This document shows positions 1 to 7,187 of a stretch of DNA of 14,265 bases, one piece after another. The notes beneath the pieces are model-generated. The model searched no databases, was not told where the DNA came from, and was given only the letters and a program-made list of their open reading frames with translations. The translations under genes and the position numbers were made by a program. Numbering within the stretch: the stretch's first letter is position 1; each line of letters starts with the position of its first letter. The stretch comes from an archaeon (GTDB taxonomy: Archaea; Thermoproteota; Nitrososphaeria; Conexivisphaerales; UBA164): positions 1 to 14,265 of the forward strand of contig JAJZYL010000017.1 of the NCBI GenBank assembly GCA_021798095.1, read 5' to 3'.

Positions 1-1925
1 TCGAATCCACCAATGAAGATGGGAAGGGTAAGAAAGCGGTCGCTTTCATGAGCACGCCCCCCATGTCCACCTACCTTCTTTATGTAGGGATTGGGAGGTT
101 TGAAGAGAAGAGGGACAAGGTTGGAGATACTGAACTGATAGTTGCTACGATACCTGGCAGGTCAAACGAAGGAATGTTCGGCCTAACTATGGCCAAATCA
201 TCGATATCGTTTTATGAAAATTATTTCAAGATCAGATATCAGCTACCAAAGATGCACCTTATAGCTATACCTCAGTACGCTCATGGCGCTATGGAAAACT
301 GGGGAGCCATTACGTTCAGGGAAACGGCACTGCTGATAAGCCAGTCCAGCAGCAACAGGGCAAAGCGGAGGGTCGCTGATGTAGTGGCTCACGAGATAGC
401 ACATCAGTGGTTCGGTGACCTGGTCACGATGAAATGGTGGGATGATCTGTGGTTGAACGAGAGCTTTGCCACTTTCATGAGCTTCAAGGCTATAGATAGT
501 TTCAAACCTGATTGGATGATATGGTACGATTTTATACTCGGAGAGACCGGCGGCGCGCTAACCAGGGATTCCATCTCGACAACCCACCCTATTCATGTTA
601 AAATACAGACACCTGATGAAGTGGAGCAGGTATTCGATGATATAAGCTATGGAAAGGGGGCTAGCATATTGAGGATGATAGAATACTATATGGGCGCTGA
701 ACGTTTTCGCCAGGGTGTAGCAGATTACCTAGCCGGACACAAGTACTCAAACGCGACGGCCGAACAACTGTGGGAGGCATTGGATAGAGCAGCGACGCAG
801 CCTGTCAGGTCTATAATGGACTACTGGATAACACAGCCAGGTTATCCGCTTATAAGGGTTAAGACAGAAGTTGATGGGCTCAAGCTGTCCCAGGAGAGGT
901 TCTCCCTCGCCGGTAAGGATGAAGGCCAGATCTGGCCCATTCCGTTGACCGCCAAGATCAATGGTGAAACCAGGAGTATATTGATGGCTCAAAAGGAGCT
1001 GAAGGTTCCCGCTAAGTCAATAGAGTCAGCAAAGCTAAATGTAGAATCCAGCGGCTTCTACAGGGTTAAGTACGATGATCTGGACAGGGCGTGGCGCGCA
1101 GCGGATTCACCGTTCGACAGATGGGGTTTGCTGAATGATGTATTTGCATTGCTGCTCAAAGGTGAATATTCAATAGAAGAATACTACGTATTTATAAAAC
1201 GTTATTATGAAGAGGATTCGTATCTACCCGCCTGGGAGGCATCATCCCAGCTAGCGACCCTCTACTCCATAGCCCCAAGACGCGCAAAGGACGCTATTAC
1301 CGACTTCCATAAAACTCAGCTAAACGTCCTAAACAGGAAGGTCGATGAAAATACCCTGATGTTCAGGGGAATAGTAGCCGAAAGGCTAGCACTGGTGGAC
1401 GACTCGTATGCCGAGTCCCTAGCCCAGCTGTTCGATGAATATAACAGGTTCCAGCCCGATATGAAACAGGCTCTTTTAATAGCATATGTCAGAATGCGAG
1501 AAAATTCCTATGATAACATTATGAAAGTTTATTCCGAGACAAATAAGGATGAAGAAAAGCTCAGGGTGATAGCTGCGATAATGAATAGCCCTTATAAGCA
1601 TCAATTCAAGAAGGGCATTGAATTACTGGAGTCCGGTAGGGTAAAGGATCAGGACCTGCTGTCAGCCTTTCAGTATGCTTCCATGAGCATTTATAACAGG
1701 GACGAGACGCTCGCTTGGTTCCAGCGCAACATATGGAAGCTGAGGGCACTGTACATGGGCACCAGCATACTGGGCTCAGCCATAGCTAGGGCGATCCCCT
1801 TCCTAGGCGTAGGGAGGGCTAACAGCGTAAAATCATTCCTTTCGAATACTGACATCCCAGAGGCGGCGGTGGGAATAAAGAGCGCATTAGAGCTATTGGA
1901 TATCTACCTGCGCCTTTCAGAATAG
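1..1925 (+). CDS. M1 aminopeptidase, tricorn interacting factor F2/F3-like (5' truncated)
   Basis: This is a gluzincin-family zinc aminopeptidase cut by the left window edge. The frame is open from nt 3 with no start, giving 640 visible residues; the family is usually about 780, so roughly 140 N-terminal residues are missing. Numbering from nt 3, the substrate-binding GAMEN motif is at 95-99, the zinc motif HEIAH at 130-134 with the third ligand Glu in NES at 153 (18 residues after the second His), and the likely transition-state Tyr in SYGKGA at 216. After about residue 380 comes a long helical ERAP1-like C-terminal region. In Thermoplasma, factors F2 and F3 trim the short peptides released by the proteasome and tricorn to free amino acids in the cytoplasm. 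I cannot tell F2 from F3 here. The internal ATG at 48 is not the true start because the coding sequence continues upstream of it. Confidence 0.93.
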   Translation, partial: ESTNEDGKGKKAVAFMSTPPMSTYLLYVGIGRFEEKRDKVGDTELIVATIPGRSNEGMFGLTMAKSSISFYENYFKIRYQLPKMHLIAIPQYAHGAMENWGAITFRETALLISQSSSNRAKRRVADVVAHEIAHQWFGDLVTMKWWDDLWLNESFATFMSFKAIDSFKPDWMIWYDFILGETGGALTRDSISTTHPIHVKIQTPDEVEQVFDDISYGKGASILRMIEYYMGAERFRQGVADYLAGHKYSNATAEQLWEALDRAATQPVRSIMDYWITQPGYPLIRVKTEVDGLKLSQERFSLAGKDEGQIWPIPLTAKINGETRSILMAQKELKVPAKSIESAKLNVESSGFYRVKYDDLDRAWRAADSPFDRWGLLNDVFALLLKGEYSIEEYYVFIKRYYEEDSYLPAWEASSQLATLYSIAPRRAKDAITDFHKTQLNVLNRKVDENTLMFRGIVAERLALVDDSYAESLAQLFDEYNRFQPDMKQALLIAYVRMRENSYDNIMKVYSETNKDEEKLRVIAAIMNSPYKHQFKKGIELLESGRVKDQDLLSAFQYASMSIYNRDETLAWFQRNIWKLRALYMGTSILGSAIARAIPFLGVGRANSVKSFLSNTDIPEAAVGIKSALELLDIYLRLSE

Positions 1926-1950
1926 AGATCGGAGATGGAGGGCCCTAATT

Positions 1951-2109
1951 GACCTTCCGGAATGAACCCTAGATGAATTACTTGACAGCCTTAGATAAGT
2001 TATTGAAACTGGTCACCAGTTTGATATATCAGAATACATTCCGCTAAACGATATATCAGGCTGTTTAAAGCCGAACCTTATACTGAGATCTCCTAGATCT
2101 TACAAATAG
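1951..2109 (+). pseudogene. Possible decayed coding fragment, unknown family
   Basis: In one frame, codons from 1951 read like protein with in-frame stops at 1963 and 1996. A clean run of 36 codons follows (1999-2106) and ends in TAG at 2107. It contains stretches such as LDELLDSLR before the second stop and ETGHQFDISEYIPL after it. A 10-bp direct repeat (2023-2032 and 2050-2059) is spaced by exactly nine codons, so a DIS tripeptide recurs in frame. I do not recognise the family. The composition looks protein-like, but a chance open stretch of this length is possible, so this is only a suggestion of a gene remnant. Confidence 0.22.
2006..2022. repeat. 17-bp perfect palindrome
   Basis: AAACTGGT and ACCAGTTT form 8-bp arms around a single C. 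Because the centre is one base, it looks more like a dimeric regulator site than a strong hairpin, although a 6-7 bp stem with a 3-5 nt loop is also possible. It lies about 80 nt past the aminopeptidase stop and inside the possible decayed fragment. Confidence 0.45.
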
Positions 2110-2389
2110 CTCAATTATCGAGCTCTCCGCTCATCTCCAAATATTGCTTAAGGGTTTTTCACATTTTATATTTGCAGCGCCTGAACTTGAACGCTGAAAG
2201 CATATTGCAATGGATAGATCACAAAAAGGACATATAAAGTCTGCCATATTTATGAAAATAAGTTGGCTTGTTAAGGGAAGTTAGCGTATTTCATCTAAAG
2301 CAATTGAGATTTACCGCTTCCTAACCTCCTTTTAAACTGCACTTGAAATTAATCGATTCTACAGGGCTCTTCCGCTTCGGCATCAAAAC

Positions 2390-2397
2390 ATAAATAT
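2390..2397 (+). promoter_or_regulatory. TATA box for the HAD phosphatase gene
   Basis: The sequence ATAAATAT is centred about 26 bp upstream of the ATG at 2419. That spacing puts the transcription start at or next to the start codon, as expected for a leaderless archaeal mRNA. No clear Shine-Dalgarno sequence is present. Confidence 0.5.
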
Positions 2398-2418
2398 GGA
2401 TGATGTTGGTAAAGGGCG

Positions 2419-3111
2419 ATGGTCAGATACGTCATAGCTACTGATTACGACAGGACTATAACAGATGAGTCCCTTAACCTTTGCACGCCGCTGGTTAACA
2501 TGATTGAAAGCCTGAAGATAGAACACCATGTAAAGTTCATAGTATGCTCCGGAAGGAGGATGTCATTCCTTCACAAAACGCTGCCGGGGACGGCAGATGG
2601 GATAATAGCGGAGAACGGCGCTATAATAGAGTACGAGAATCAAAGGGTTTTGCTTAATGAAAGTGAAGGAAAAAGGATAAGGGCCGTCCTCGAAGGCCTC
2701 GGCCTACCTATTCTGTTCGGCGAAGTGATCGCGTATGTGCCAAACCAGTTCGAGAAGCAGACCATTGATGCGATTAAAGATAGGGATCTAAACTGGTCTA
2801 TTGAAAGGAACAGAAATTCAATAATGGTGCTCCCACGCGGCGTAAACAAGGGTCAGGGCCTTAAAAGGCTACTAGAGTTAGCTGAATTGAAGAATGCCTA
2901 TACAATCGCGTTCGGCGACGCTGAAAATGACTTGTCGCTTCTTAATGTAGCAGACATGAGCATCGCGGTAGCAAACGCAGATCAATCATTAAAGGCCATA
3001 GCAAAGGTAATTACACAAAAGCCGTTCTGCGAAGGCGTCATGGACTTCCTTAAGGAGTTTTTCGACAGCCAGCCAGGTGCACCAGGCCAACACGCTCAGA
3101 CAAACTTCTGA
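2419..3111 (+). CDS. HAD-superfamily IIB (Cof-type) phosphatase, phosphoglycolate phosphatase-like
   Basis: A 230-residue cytoplasmic Mg-dependent phosphohydrolase. Motif I is DYDRT at 9-13 (nucleophile Asp9, acid/base Asp11). Motif II is Ser44 in CSGRR. An ENGA motif typical of class IIB lies at 66-69. Motif III is Lys144 in NKGQGL and motif IV is GDAEND at 166-171. The cap domain falls between motifs II and III, which makes it type C2. Length and order match the archaeal phosphoglycolate/sugar phosphatase group, but the substrate cannot be read from sequence and could equally be a sugar phosphate. The last dozen residues are a Pro/Gln-rich tail past the domain. It is a stand-alone transcription unit with its own TATA box. 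The start is set by the TATA spacing and by the fold beginning at residue 3. Confidence 0.85.
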   Translation: MVRYVIATDYDRTITDESLNLCTPLVNMIESLKIEHHVKFIVCSGRRMSFLHKTLPGTADGIIAENGAIIEYENQRVLLNESEGKRIRAVLEGLGLPILFGEVIAYVPNQFEKQTIDAIKDRDLNWSIERNRNSIMVLPRGVNKGQGLKRLLELAELKNAYTIAFGDAENDLSLLNVADMSIAVANADQSLKAIAKVITQKPFCEGVMDFLKEFFDSQPGAPGQHAQTNF

Positions 3112-3227
3112 TTGCGTGCGAGTTAATGGCAGCTCAAAGGCAAGGGGGGCGGCCTGTCCCAGTACTGGCCGACGAAATTGAATATGTAATATGATACATT
3201 TATAGTTCTGATTATTAAACAGAAGCC
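3112..3227. other. Short intergenic region with promoter
   Basis: This 116-bp spacer between two co-directional plus-strand genes has a G/C-rich first half containing GGCC-flanked inverted sequence, then an AT-rich promoter half. I see no gene in it. Confidence 0.5.
3197..3204 (+). promoter_or_regulatory. TATA box for the MBL-fold hydrolase gene
   Basis: CATTTATA is centred about 26-27 bp upstream of the ATG at 3228, the spacing expected for a leaderless transcript. No Shine-Dalgarno sequence precedes the start. Confidence 0.55.
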
Positions 3228-3932
3228 ATGGGTGAGATAGTACCAGGTGTGCATCTGGTGGATGGCACCAATGCCAATAGCTACATTTCCATTGATGATG
3301 ATGGCATTATGACCGTTGTCGATGGAACCATTTCGCCTAAACCGACGCCCATAATCAACTATATAGAGAGAGAATTAAAAACAGACGTCAAGGGCGTTAA
3401 GCTTCTTGTCATAACACACTGCCACGTAGACCACACCAGAGGGGTCCGGTGGCTGAAGGAATTGACTGGAGCAAATATCGCGATTCACGGAGATGATGCC
3501 GATTATTTAAGTGGCATTAAGGCATATCCGTATCCGAGAGGGGCCATGGGACTTCTATTCAGGTTATCCTCACCATTCATGAGGTCAAGGCCTGTCAAGC
3601 CCGACCTGAAGCTCAGCGACGGTGATCTAGTAGGTCAGTTGAAGGTCATTCACCTTCCCGGCCACACACCCGGAAGCATTGCACTGCATGATGAAAAAAG
3701 GAAGGTACTCTTTGTAGGTGATGCTTTGAGATATAACGGAAAGGAGTTAAGGGAATCACCAGGCATGTTCAGCTATGACCCTAACCTTTCCAAGACATCG
3801 CTCAAGAAACTGATAGGGGTTGATTTCAGGGTGCTGTTGCCTGGGCACGGTCAACCGATGGTCTCTTCAGATGCTCCAGCTATCGTCAAGGAATTTATCC
3901 AGGGGTTGAATATCGATACCAATTCGAGATGA
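3228..3932 (+). CDS. Metallo-beta-lactamase fold hydrolase
   Basis: A 234-residue MBL-superfamily protein with the complete binuclear metal site. His64, His66, Asp68 and His69 come from THCHVDH, His146 from GHTPGS, Asp165 from FVGDAL and His207 from PGHG. The length and the GHTPGS and PGHGQP motifs resemble the glyoxalase II/lactonase-type branch. No extra domain, signal peptide or membrane segment is visible, so it should be cytoplasmic. It lacks the beta-CASP insert seen in the other MBL protein of this window (8676-9932), so it is a small-molecule thioester or lactone hydrolase candidate rather than a nuclease. The substrate is unknown. It ends 6 bp from the convergent pgk stop codon. Confidence 0.87.
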   Translation: MGEIVPGVHLVDGTNANSYISIDDDGIMTVVDGTISPKPTPIINYIERELKTDVKGVKLLVITHCHVDHTRGVRWLKELTGANIAIHGDDADYLSGIKAYPYPRGAMGLLFRLSSPFMRSRPVKPDLKLSDGDLVGQLKVIHLPGHTPGSIALHDEKRKVLFVGDALRYNGKELRESPGMFSYDPNLSKTSLKKLIGVDFRVLLPGHGQPMVSSDAPAIVKEFIQGLNIDTNSR

Positions 3933-3938
3933 CGGCCC

Positions 3939-5165
3939 TCACCGCGCTGCGCTGTAGCCGCCATCTTTAAGGCGTTGTGCAGAATATTTGAGGGCCTCGA
4001 ACAGAGGAAGGGGCTTCCCTGAAAGGTACTGTATAAGCGCCCCTCCAGAGGTGCTAATGTAATCTATCCAGTTTGGAATGTTCAGCTTCTTAACCGCAGT
4101 AGAGGTATGACCGCCACTGACTATTGTAGTGCCTGCGCTCTTTGCAACCGCCATAAGTATCTCCCTAGTCCCCACATCGAAGTTCTTCCGTTCAAAGACG
4201 CCCGGGGTGCCACTGACGAATACGGTGCCGCTGGACCTTATTATCTTTGAAAACCTGTCAACGGTGCCGGAGCCTATATCCAAGACGCTGACCCCACGCG
4301 GAAGTTCGGCTACCGGCACCTCCTTTCTTTCACCATTTTCCTCATAAGCTAGATCTACAGGTAATTCTAAAAGGTCCCCGAACTCTTCAAGAAGGGCTGC
4401 GCAGGCGCCTATAGTTGAGTTATCGAACAAATCATCGTATCCATCAATTCTTCCCGCCGCCTTCAAAAAGCTCAGTCCGATGGTGCCACTTAGGAGCACC
4501 TTGTCTGCCTTGTGGTTCCTGATCAGAGATATGATGGATTCCAGCCTATCGTTAATTTTGGCGCCACCAAGCATAGTGGTATATGGGCCCTTTTCAACCA
4601 TTGAGATCATGTTAAGGGCCTTTAACTCCTTAATTATAAGTCGACCAGCCACCGTAGGTAGAAAATAGGGAAACCCGACTATAGATGGATGGGACCTGTG
4701 AGCTGTTGGAAAGGCATCCAAAACGAAGAGGTCGAAGAGGGTGGCCAGTCGCCTTACCATATGGGAATTAGCCGCCTGTACCATGTCTATTTCTGTGTTC
4801 TCCTCAGCCATAAGCCTAAGGTTATCAAGCATCAGGACTTCGCCGTCTTTCATATCCTTTATCGATTGGATGGCGGTAGGGCCCATAACGTCCGGCACAA
4901 ACTTGACCTCCCTTTGTAAAAGCTCCGACAGCACACCGGCGTGTTGCTTTAGTTCTATGAAGTCATCCCTGCCAACCCTCCCCTGATGTGAAATTACGAC
5001 GAGCTTGGCATCCTTGAAATCATTTATAGATACTACGGCCTCTTCGAGCTTTAGTCGTTCGATCAATTTGCCGTCGCTGTCCACAGGCGTATTCAGATCG
5101 GCCCTCAGAAGGACGGCCTTCCCATTCGTACTTACATCGTCAATGGTTAAGTACTGGTCGTTCAC
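3939..5165 (-). CDS. pgk: Phosphoglycerate kinase
   Basis: A 408-residue glycolytic/gluconeogenic enzyme interconverting 1,3-bisphosphoglycerate plus ADP and 3-phosphoglycerate plus ATP. Archaeal Pgk signatures are in order: RADLNTP at 21-27 and SHQGR at 59-63 (substrate side), LDNLRL at 113-118, DAFPTAHRSHPS at 150-161, GGAKINDR at 200-207, the hinge/nucleotide region SGTPGVFE at 318-325, SGGHT at 350-354 in place of the bacterial GGGDT, and STSGGA at 371-376. The length is normal. The start is a GTG: a TATA box sits 25 bp upstream of it, and a bacterial-like N-terminal alignment begins just after it. The gene has its own promoter although endA lies upstream on the same strand, and it converges on the MBL gene with a 6-bp gap. 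Confidence 0.96.
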   Translation of the reverse strand: MNDQYLTIDDVSTNGKAVLLRADLNTPVDSDGKLIERLKLEEAVVSINDFKDAKLVVISHQGRVGRDDFIELKQHAGVLSELLQREVKFVPDVMGPTAIQSIKDMKDGEVLMLDNLRLMAEENTEIDMVQAANSHMVRRLATLFDLFVLDAFPTAHRSHPSIVGFPYFLPTVAGRLIIKELKALNMISMVEKGPYTTMLGGAKINDRLESIISLIRNHKADKVLLSGTIGLSFLKAAGRIDGYDDLFDNSTIGACAALLEEFGDLLELPVDLAYEENGERKEVPVAELPRGVSVLDIGSGTVDRFSKIIRSSGTVFVSGTPGVFERKNFDVGTREILMAVAKSAGTTIVSGGHTSTAVKKLNIPNWIDYISTSGGALIQYLSGKPLPLFEALKYSAQRLKDGGYSAAR

Positions 5166-5186
5166 GCAATATATTATATCAAATGC

Positions 5187-5194
5187 TATTTAAG
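5187..5194 (-). promoter_or_regulatory. TATA box for pgk
   Basis: On the minus strand the sequence reads CTTAAATA, centred about 25 bp upstream of the GTG at 5165. This supports that non-ATG start and a leaderless pgk transcript independent of endA. Confidence 0.55.
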
Positions 5195-5248
5195 ATTTAG
5201 GTGCTGGAGGATTTTAGCGTCGGCAACATAGCAGCTCAGTCCCTGGCC

Positions 5249-5785
5249 CTAAGGTCTCCACCATTCAAAGCCTAGCAGTTTTGGCCTATCATACGATATT
5301 GCTATTATAAAGTTCTTCCTGACTGTAGTAGCTAACCTGCCCGAAAGGACAAGGTAAGTTGAATCCACGTTTGAATTTGGGCTGACCACCTGCATTATGT
5401 ATGGAGCGTGCTCAATACCAGGGCCATTCTTATACACGGCAAAATCACAGCCAAACTTGACCCCCGGCAGGACGACGAACCCCCCATCCCTCAATCCCCT
5501 GTATACCCTGTACTTGATTTCGAAGTTTGTATGCTGTGATCTACACTCCTTCTCAAGTTCAGCTAGTGGTAGCTTCCTATCCTCATTATAGACAATTAGC
5601 TTACCCCTTTCAGCCAGGTAGTATCCCTCGATGAGGTCCAGCACAAGCGGCTTATCGAAATCTGCCCCTTTGGGCTTGGCTATGCCCAGCGGCTTTCCAA
5701 AGAATCCGTTGGAATAAAGCTCCCTAGCTTCTCCCCTATCCCACACGATAAGCCTGCTCTGTAGATATTCAGCGGAATAGACCAT
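5249..5785 (-). CDS. endA: tRNA-splicing endonuclease, single-unit form
   Basis: A 178-residue archaeal intron endonuclease that cuts bulge-helix-bulge motifs in pre-tRNA and pre-rRNA. The N-terminal domain (about 1-90) has the family's LYSNGFFGKP and LIEGYYLAERGK segments. The C-terminal catalytic domain has the triad Tyr118 (DFAVY), His126 (EHAPY) and Lys157 (VRK), almost the same positions as Tyr115, His125 and Lys156 of the 179-residue Methanocaldococcus jannaschii enzyme. It should therefore assemble as a homotetramer. The end LGFEWWRP is also typical. The ATG directly follows the TAG of the upstream DUF47-like gene with no gap, so the two are almost certainly translated from one mRNA. 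The single-repeat form is notable because Thermoplasma EndA is, as I recall, a tandem-repeat dimeric form. Confidence 0.93.
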   Translation of the reverse strand: MVYSAEYLQSRLIVWDRGEARELYSNGFFGKPLGIAKPKGADFDKPLVLDLIEGYYLAERGKLIVYNEDRKLPLAELEKECRSQHTNFEIKYRVYRGLRDGGFVVLPGVKFGCDFAVYKNGPGIEHAPYIMQVVSPNSNVDSTYLVLSGRLATTVRKNFIIAISYDRPKLLGFEWWRP

Positions 5786-6430
5786 CTAGATCCCTATTGA
5801 CACTATTATCAGTGAATCAGAAATCTTCAGAGATATGTCTGAAAGTTCGTCTATCCTCTCTACGAGGTCCTTGGTTATTATCAGGTTTTTATAATCGGTA
5901 GATGCATTTAACATTTGAACTACGACCTGCCTGTACCTGTTATCAATCTTCTTCTCGATATCTTCAATAGGAGGTAAAAGGTCCGATGTCTTCTCTGGAT
6001 TGATCTGCAGCATCCTGACTATTTCATTGATCCTGGAAACTATGTCAACCAGCATTTCCAAAAGCTCTCCTATGTCCCTGTCCACACCTATCTTATGAAT
6101 GAACTTCATGTCCAGCTGAGCAAGCCTGAAGGAAGCCCCTTCCACGGTGTCCACCAGCTCCTCAAATTGATAGGCCACCCTCATTATATCTTCCTTATTC
6201 AGTAACATCGTGCCCATTTCTGCAATATTGCGGGTGAGCGCCCTTCGGCTACCCTTTAGATCTGCAGATGCCTGTGCGATGCTAACCCTATAACTTTCTA
6301 TGTTTGTTCCGGCCAGCTTTGAATACATCTCAGAAAGCTCCCTTGTAGCTTCCACTGATTTCCTACTCTCGTCCAGAAGCACCGATAATATTCTTCGCTT
6401 TGCTTGAAGCTCTTGTTCTCCCAGATACAA
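5786..6430 (-). CDS. DUF47/PhoU-like helical protein
   Basis: A 214-residue all-helical protein of the DUF47 (PhoU-divergent) type. The best family signals are NKEDIMRVAYQFEELVDTVEGASFRL (split: NKEDIMRVAYQF at about 78-89, then EELVDTVEGASFRL) and the C-terminal DLVERIDELSDISLKISDSL. Acidic and arginine positions spaced for a helical bundle are visible; there are no membrane segments. Relatives are regulators usually encoded beside Pit phosphate permeases, but no transporter is seen here; instead it abuts endA (stop and start touch). The start is TTG: an in-frame TAG directly precedes it, so no longer start is possible, and the next ATG is about 34 codons inside. What it regulates is unknown. 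DUF47 membership is inferred from pattern, not from a profile search. Confidence 0.72.
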   Translation of the reverse strand: MYLGEQELQAKRRILSVLLDESRKSVEATRELSEMYSKLAGTNIESYRVSIAQASADLKGSRRALTRNIAEMGTMLLNKEDIMRVAYQFEELVDTVEGASFRLAQLDMKFIHKIGVDRDIGELLEMLVDIVSRINEIVRMLQINPEKTSDLLPPIEDIEKKIDNRYRQVVVQMLNASTDYKNLIITKDLVERIDELSDISLKISDSLIIVSIGI

Positions 6431-6560
6431 CTATAATCGATAAATATGTAGTTTAGGATGTTATAAACCTTTTTCTGGTTTAACGAAAATTACCGTTAGA
6501 AATTACCCGATCAATCGAATTTACACCCTAGGGGAACTATCTAATGATGATGAAGAGGAG
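6431..6560. other. Intergenic spacer between the DUF47 and DUF359 genes
   Basis: This 130-bp spacer holds the DUF47-endA promoter on its left side. An inverted pair TAACG/CGTTA (6481-6485 and 6494-6498) lies about 20 bp upstream of the TATA-like element and might be a regulator site, although it is short. No gene is seen. Confidence 0.4.
6460..6469 (-). promoter_or_regulatory. TATA-like element for the DUF47-endA operon
   Basis: The minus strand reads GGTTTATAAC, centred about 34 bp upstream of the TTG at 6430, which would leave a leader of roughly 9 nt. A second AT-rich element (ATATTTAT, 6440-6447) lies too close to the start to serve alone. Confidence 0.4.
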
Positions 6561-7064
6561 CTATAAACTGATACCCATTTCATTCATAATCCTTTTGGCT
6601 CTTTCCTTTGAGCTACCATCAACCCGAACCAGGACCATACCCTGACCTGGCTGACCGTAAAGCACAAGCCCCCCTAGATCAGAATAGTATATCGAAGGAA
6701 GAGTTAACAGGTCCTCCTCTCCATCCACATATATCCTCACCTTTTGTTCATCCTTCAGACATTTCCTTATAGTGTCCACCGCTTGAGCGGTTATTTCACC
6801 AGGGGGATTCGTTATTATAAGTTGTCTCTGCAAATGGCTTTCGGGGGGGTTTCTGGAAACCCTTCTTTCCCGTCCATCCACTATTTCCATCATTATGTCG
6901 ACGCCGGCACTGGAGATCACCTCCGTTGTCCTGTCCCCAACAGTGATTATCCTTTTGTTCTTGAGTTCAGTAAAAAAGCTTTGATTTATTTCATTATTGG
7001 GTATAAGCTTGCCGAGGGGCTCCTTGAGTTCCATCCTGAGGCCTTCATTAATTTTATAGGACAT
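6561..7064 (-). CDS. GTP-dependent dephospho-CoA kinase (DUF359)
   Basis: A 167-residue member of the DUF359 family, which carries out the last step of archaeal coenzyme A synthesis: GTP-dependent phosphorylation of dephospho-CoA. Visible signatures are VGDRTT at 42-47, NPPGEIT at 86-92, GEEDLLTLP at 115-123 and YGQPGQGM at 136-143. Length is normal for the family. A TTG at 7070 would add two residues, but I chose the ATG at 7064 because a TATA box lies 25 bp upstream of it. The gene sits next to spt4 and rpoE1, a linkage common in archaea, but here it has its own promoter. A further 130 bp separate it from the DUF47 gene downstream. Confidence 0.88.
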   Translation of the reverse strand: MSYKINEGLRMELKEPLGKLIPNNEINQSFFTELKNKRIITVGDRTTEVISSAGVDIMMEIVDGRERRVSRNPPESHLQRQLIITNPPGEITAQAVDTIRKCLKDEQKVRIYVDGEEDLLTLPSIYYSDLGGLVLYGQPGQGMVLVRVDGSSKERAKRIMNEMGISL

Positions 7065-7070
7065 GTGCAA

Positions 7071-7187
7071 TACCTTTTCAAGCCTTTATTAAAGGTTATA
7101 TGCTCAATGGTCCAGTTCAAACGAATATAATTTCATTAATTAGGCTTGATTTCATATATATGCTAAAGGTGCAAAATTGAGGTAGCG
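7071..7187. other. Intergenic spacer between spt4 and the DUF359 gene
   Basis: This 117-bp AT-rich spacer carries the DUF359 promoter near 7083-7095. The half nearer spt4 contains TATATATG-type sequence but no recognisable gene or hairpin terminator. Confidence 0.45.
7083..7095 (-). promoter_or_regulatory. TATA box inside a 13-bp palindrome, DUF359 gene promoter
   Basis: CCTTTA and TAAAGG form 6-bp arms around one T, and the TATA-like core (TTTAATAA on the minus strand) is centred about 25 bp upstream of the ATG at 7064. The overlap means a dimeric DNA-binding protein could block TBP binding, but a TATA box is partly self-complementary by nature. Confidence 0.45.

Larger units (their letters stand above)
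1926..2418. other. Gene-poor intergenic stretch
   Basis: These 493 bp between the aminopeptidase and the HAD gene hold no convincing intact gene. I see no tRNA-like T-loop consensus, no CRISPR-like repeat and no long ORF. The region is AT-richer than the genes around it. It holds a possible decayed coding fragment in its first third, a 17-bp palindrome, and a 24-codon ORF (2210-2284) that I do not trust. The TATA box of the downstream gene sits at its right end. Confidence 0.6.

Noticed and set aside
48..50. ATG at 48 as the start of the aminopeptidase
   Set aside because: The same frame stays open to the window edge, and the segment before it continues the family's MSTYLL region. The enzyme needs about 140 more N-terminal residues.
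2210..2284. A 24-codon plus-strand ORF starting at ATG 2210
   Set aside because: It is too short, has no recognisable motif and no clear TATA box or Shine-Dalgarno sequence at the right distance.
3145..3175. G/C-rich sequence with GGCC inverted pairs between the HAD and MBL genes as a bacterial-type terminator
   Set aside because: The pairing is short and no T run follows. Archaeal termination does not depend on such hairpins.
4689..4986. Overlapping plus-strand ORFs of 76 and 81 codons opposite pgk
   Set aside because: They are antisense to a well-conserved pgk gene, have no family resemblance, and overlap each other in different frames, as expected of shadow ORFs.
6544..6571. A C-box-like ATGATGA (two overlapping copies) followed by CTGA, suggesting a C/D-box guide RNA
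   Set aside because: No second C'/D pair at the right distance follows, and the CTGA lies inside the end of the DUF359 coding sequence. The match is most likely a chance GAT-repeat.
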